Source: Moringa oleifera
Lineage: Eukaryota; Streptophyta; Magnoliopsida; Brassicales; Moringaceae
NCBI GenBank assembly: GCA_021397835.1
Contig: JAJFZO010000855.1
Span: 240,001 to 304,000, forward strand
DNA length: 64,000 bases
Direction: 5' to 3'
Positions 62,860 through 64,000 of this stretch are shown here, one piece after another (the first letter of the stretch is position 1; every line of letters starts with the position of its first letter). A program made the translations under genes and the position numbers. A model generated the notes under the pieces. It saw only the letters and a list, made by a program, of their open reading frames with translations. It was not told where the DNA came from and made no database searches.

Positions 62860-64000
62860 CCCATTATTTTTCTCATTTCGTTGCCCACATTTTTCCCACT
62901 GATAAGGCCTTGGCAGCAGGGGTGCCCAGGCTGGCCGTGTGGCTCGCTCATTGCTAAGAGCCGACAATCATGTCGTCGAACTCGCTGCGCAACGAGTCCA
63001 CCTAGGCAAGCCTGGGCATCGGGATCCAGCTTCGCATCCGCCGCCTCGAGGGCCTGCGATGAAGCATTCCGAATGCTCAAAATCCCCCCAGCGATTTGGC
63101 CCTCACGTAGCATGCATCATCGTTAGCTTCGTCGCCCACACTGTCGAGCTTGCGTAGCCACATCCCAGCTCATTATCCCACGATTTTTATCATTTCGTTG
63201 CCCACATTTTTCCCACTGATGAGGCCTTGGCAGCAGGGGTGCCCAGGCTGGCTGTGTGGCTCGCTCATTGCTAACGGTCGACGATCATGTCGTCGATCGT
63301 GCTGCGCAACGATTCTGCCTAGGCAAGCCTGAGCGTCGGGATCCAACCCCATGTTTGCCCTCTCGAGGGCCTGTGACGAAGTACTCCGCTTGCTCGAAAT
63401 TCCCTCGAAAGATTTGGCCCACACGTAGCATGCAACATGGTTAGCTTCGCCGCCCACACCGTCGAGCTTGTGTAGCTACATCCCAGCTCATTATCCCACA
63501 ATTTTTCTCATTTCCTTGCCCACGTCTTTCCCACCAATGAGGCCTTGGCAGCAGGGGTGTCACGCCTTGCCCAGGCTGGCCGTGTGGCTCGCTCAATGCT
63601 AACGGTCGACGATTGTGTCGTCGATCGCACTGCGCAACGAGTCCGTCCAGGGAAGCCAGGGCGTTGAGATCTGGCCCTGCATCCGCCGCGTCGAGGGCCT
63701 GCGACGAAGCACTCAGCATGCTCAAAATCCCCCCAGCGATATGGCCCTCACGTATCATGCATCATCGTTAGTTTCGCCACCCACACCGTCAAGCTTATGT
63801 AGCCACATCCCAGTTCATTTTCCCACAATTGTTCTCATTTGATTGCCCATGTTTTTCCCATCGATGAGGCCTTGGCAGCAGATGTGTCACGCCTTGCCCA
63901 AGCTGGCTGTCTGGCTTGCTTGTTCCTAACAGCCGACGATCGTGTCGTCGATCGCGCTGCGCAACGAGTCCACCTAGGCAAGCTTGAGCATCGGGATCCA
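62860..64000. repeat. Segment matching 53.87-55.0 kb at 8996 bp displacement
   Basis: Three successive monomers here match 53875-54870 in order and in rare variants such as GCATGGTTAGC-like CATGGTTAGCTTCGCC (54450 and 63436) and GCCGCGTCGAGG/GCCGTGTCGAGG. Anchors 54867 and 63863 differ by 8996 bp. The window ends inside this copy. Confidence 0.7.

Larger units (their letters stand above)
3291..64000. repeat. Tandem satellite array, ~316-328 bp monomer
   Basis: The whole remainder of the window is head-to-tail copies of one monomer, all in the same orientation, reaching the right edge. Anchoring on the GATGAGGCC motif gives spacings such as 3588, 3906, 4223, 4550, 4876 and 5194 (318, 317, 327, 326, 318). 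In + orientation each monomer has a T-rich part (CACGATTTTTCTCATTTCG, then TTGCCCACATTTTTCCCACC), GATGAGGCCTTGGCAGCAGG, CCAGGCTGGCCGTGTGGCTC, a CGACGATCGTGTCGTCG dyad, GGGATCCAGCCCCGCATCC, CCTCGAGGGCCTGCGACG, GCATGCTCAAAATCCCCCC, GATTTGGCCCTCGCGTAGC, ATGCATCATCGTTAGCTTCG and CACACCGTCGAGCTTGTGTA. Most monomers keep BamHI and XhoI sites. Open frames in the array recur with the monomer period and show no gene-like structure. No interrupting transposon or gene was seen. Confidence 0.97.
53845..64000. repeat. Satellite domain 5: mosaic older repeats to the right edge
   Basis: About 31 monomers, more diverged from each other than in the trimer domain, with substitutions mostly at CpG. Several longer periods overlap: 2915 bp, 972 bp, and a displacement of 8996 bp linking 53.9-55.0 kb with 62.9-64.0 kb. 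The array continues beyond the window. Confidence 0.85.

Noticed and set aside
3255..64000. Well over 200 open frames of 60-146 codons on both strands, many with near-identical repeated proteins
   Set aside because: They recur with the satellite period, occur on both strands over the same DNA, end at the same monomer positions and show no domain or codon signature. They are satellite read-through, not a gene family.
3291..64000. CRISPR-like array (regular repeats)
   Set aside because: The repeating unit is ~325 bp with no short repeat and unique spacer structure, in plant nuclear DNA.
3291..64000. LTR retrotransposon or other autonomous element inside the array
   Set aside because: No gag-pol-like frame, no LTR pair and no interruption of monomer periodicity was seen.
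3291..64000. Naming the species or equating the satellite with a published ~325-bp rDNA spacer repeat
   Set aside because: Similar repeat length alone is weak evidence and I could not compare sequences. A database search of one monomer and of the ITS region would decide it.

Overview
This window is plant nuclear DNA with no credible protein-coding gene. It has two parts. Positions 1-3265 are one 45S ribosomal DNA unit on the minus strand, cut by the left edge of the window: the 5' part of 25S, ITS2, 5.8S, ITS1 and a full-length 18S. From about 3291 to 64000 the window is one uninterrupted tandem satellite array with monomers of about 316-328 bp, by length roughly 185-190 copies. The rRNA sequences, an ITS1 with the angiosperm conserved core and an ITS2 with the usual plant GGATGTTGGCCTCC-like block point to a flowering plant. 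I cannot name the species.

The rDNA unit keeps normal lengths (18S is 1808 nt, 5.8S about 160 nt) but carries many substitutions at positions conserved in plants, or in all life. Many are C-to-T or G-to-A changes at CpG. The unit also lacks a normal upstream region: only about 25 bp separate the 18S 5' end from the first satellite monomer, so no Pol I promoter, 5' ETS or ordinary intergenic spacer is present on this side. The likeliest reading is a silenced, decaying orphan rDNA copy at the edge of a satellite block. The alternative is an assembly join.

The satellite array has several domains. (1) 3291-7587: loosely related monomers in two length classes. (2) 7588-21284: a nine-monomer higher-order repeat (HOR) with a 2936-bp period, in five copies; some copies have gained, lost or fused monomers in traceable ways. 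(3) 21285 to about 36480: mostly irregular monomers with short local amplifications, including a 1.3-kb tetramer at 30694-33294. (4) About 36480-53840: a three-monomer HOR of 961 bp (316+328+317), broken by dimer steps, inserted consensus-like monomers and patches dense in small indels that look like poor consensus sequence. (5) 53840-64000: older mosaic repeats, including a nine-monomer 2915-bp repeat, a 972-bp trimer and a stretch that recurs at a displacement of 8996 bp.

The many open frames of 60-146 codons on both strands are passages through the satellite or through rRNA. They recur with the monomer period and end at the same monomer positions. There are no tRNA genes, CRISPR arrays, intact transposons or operons that I can support. 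The items of interest are the decayed rDNA next to the satellite, the visible record of unequal exchange in the HORs, and the suspect-quality patches.
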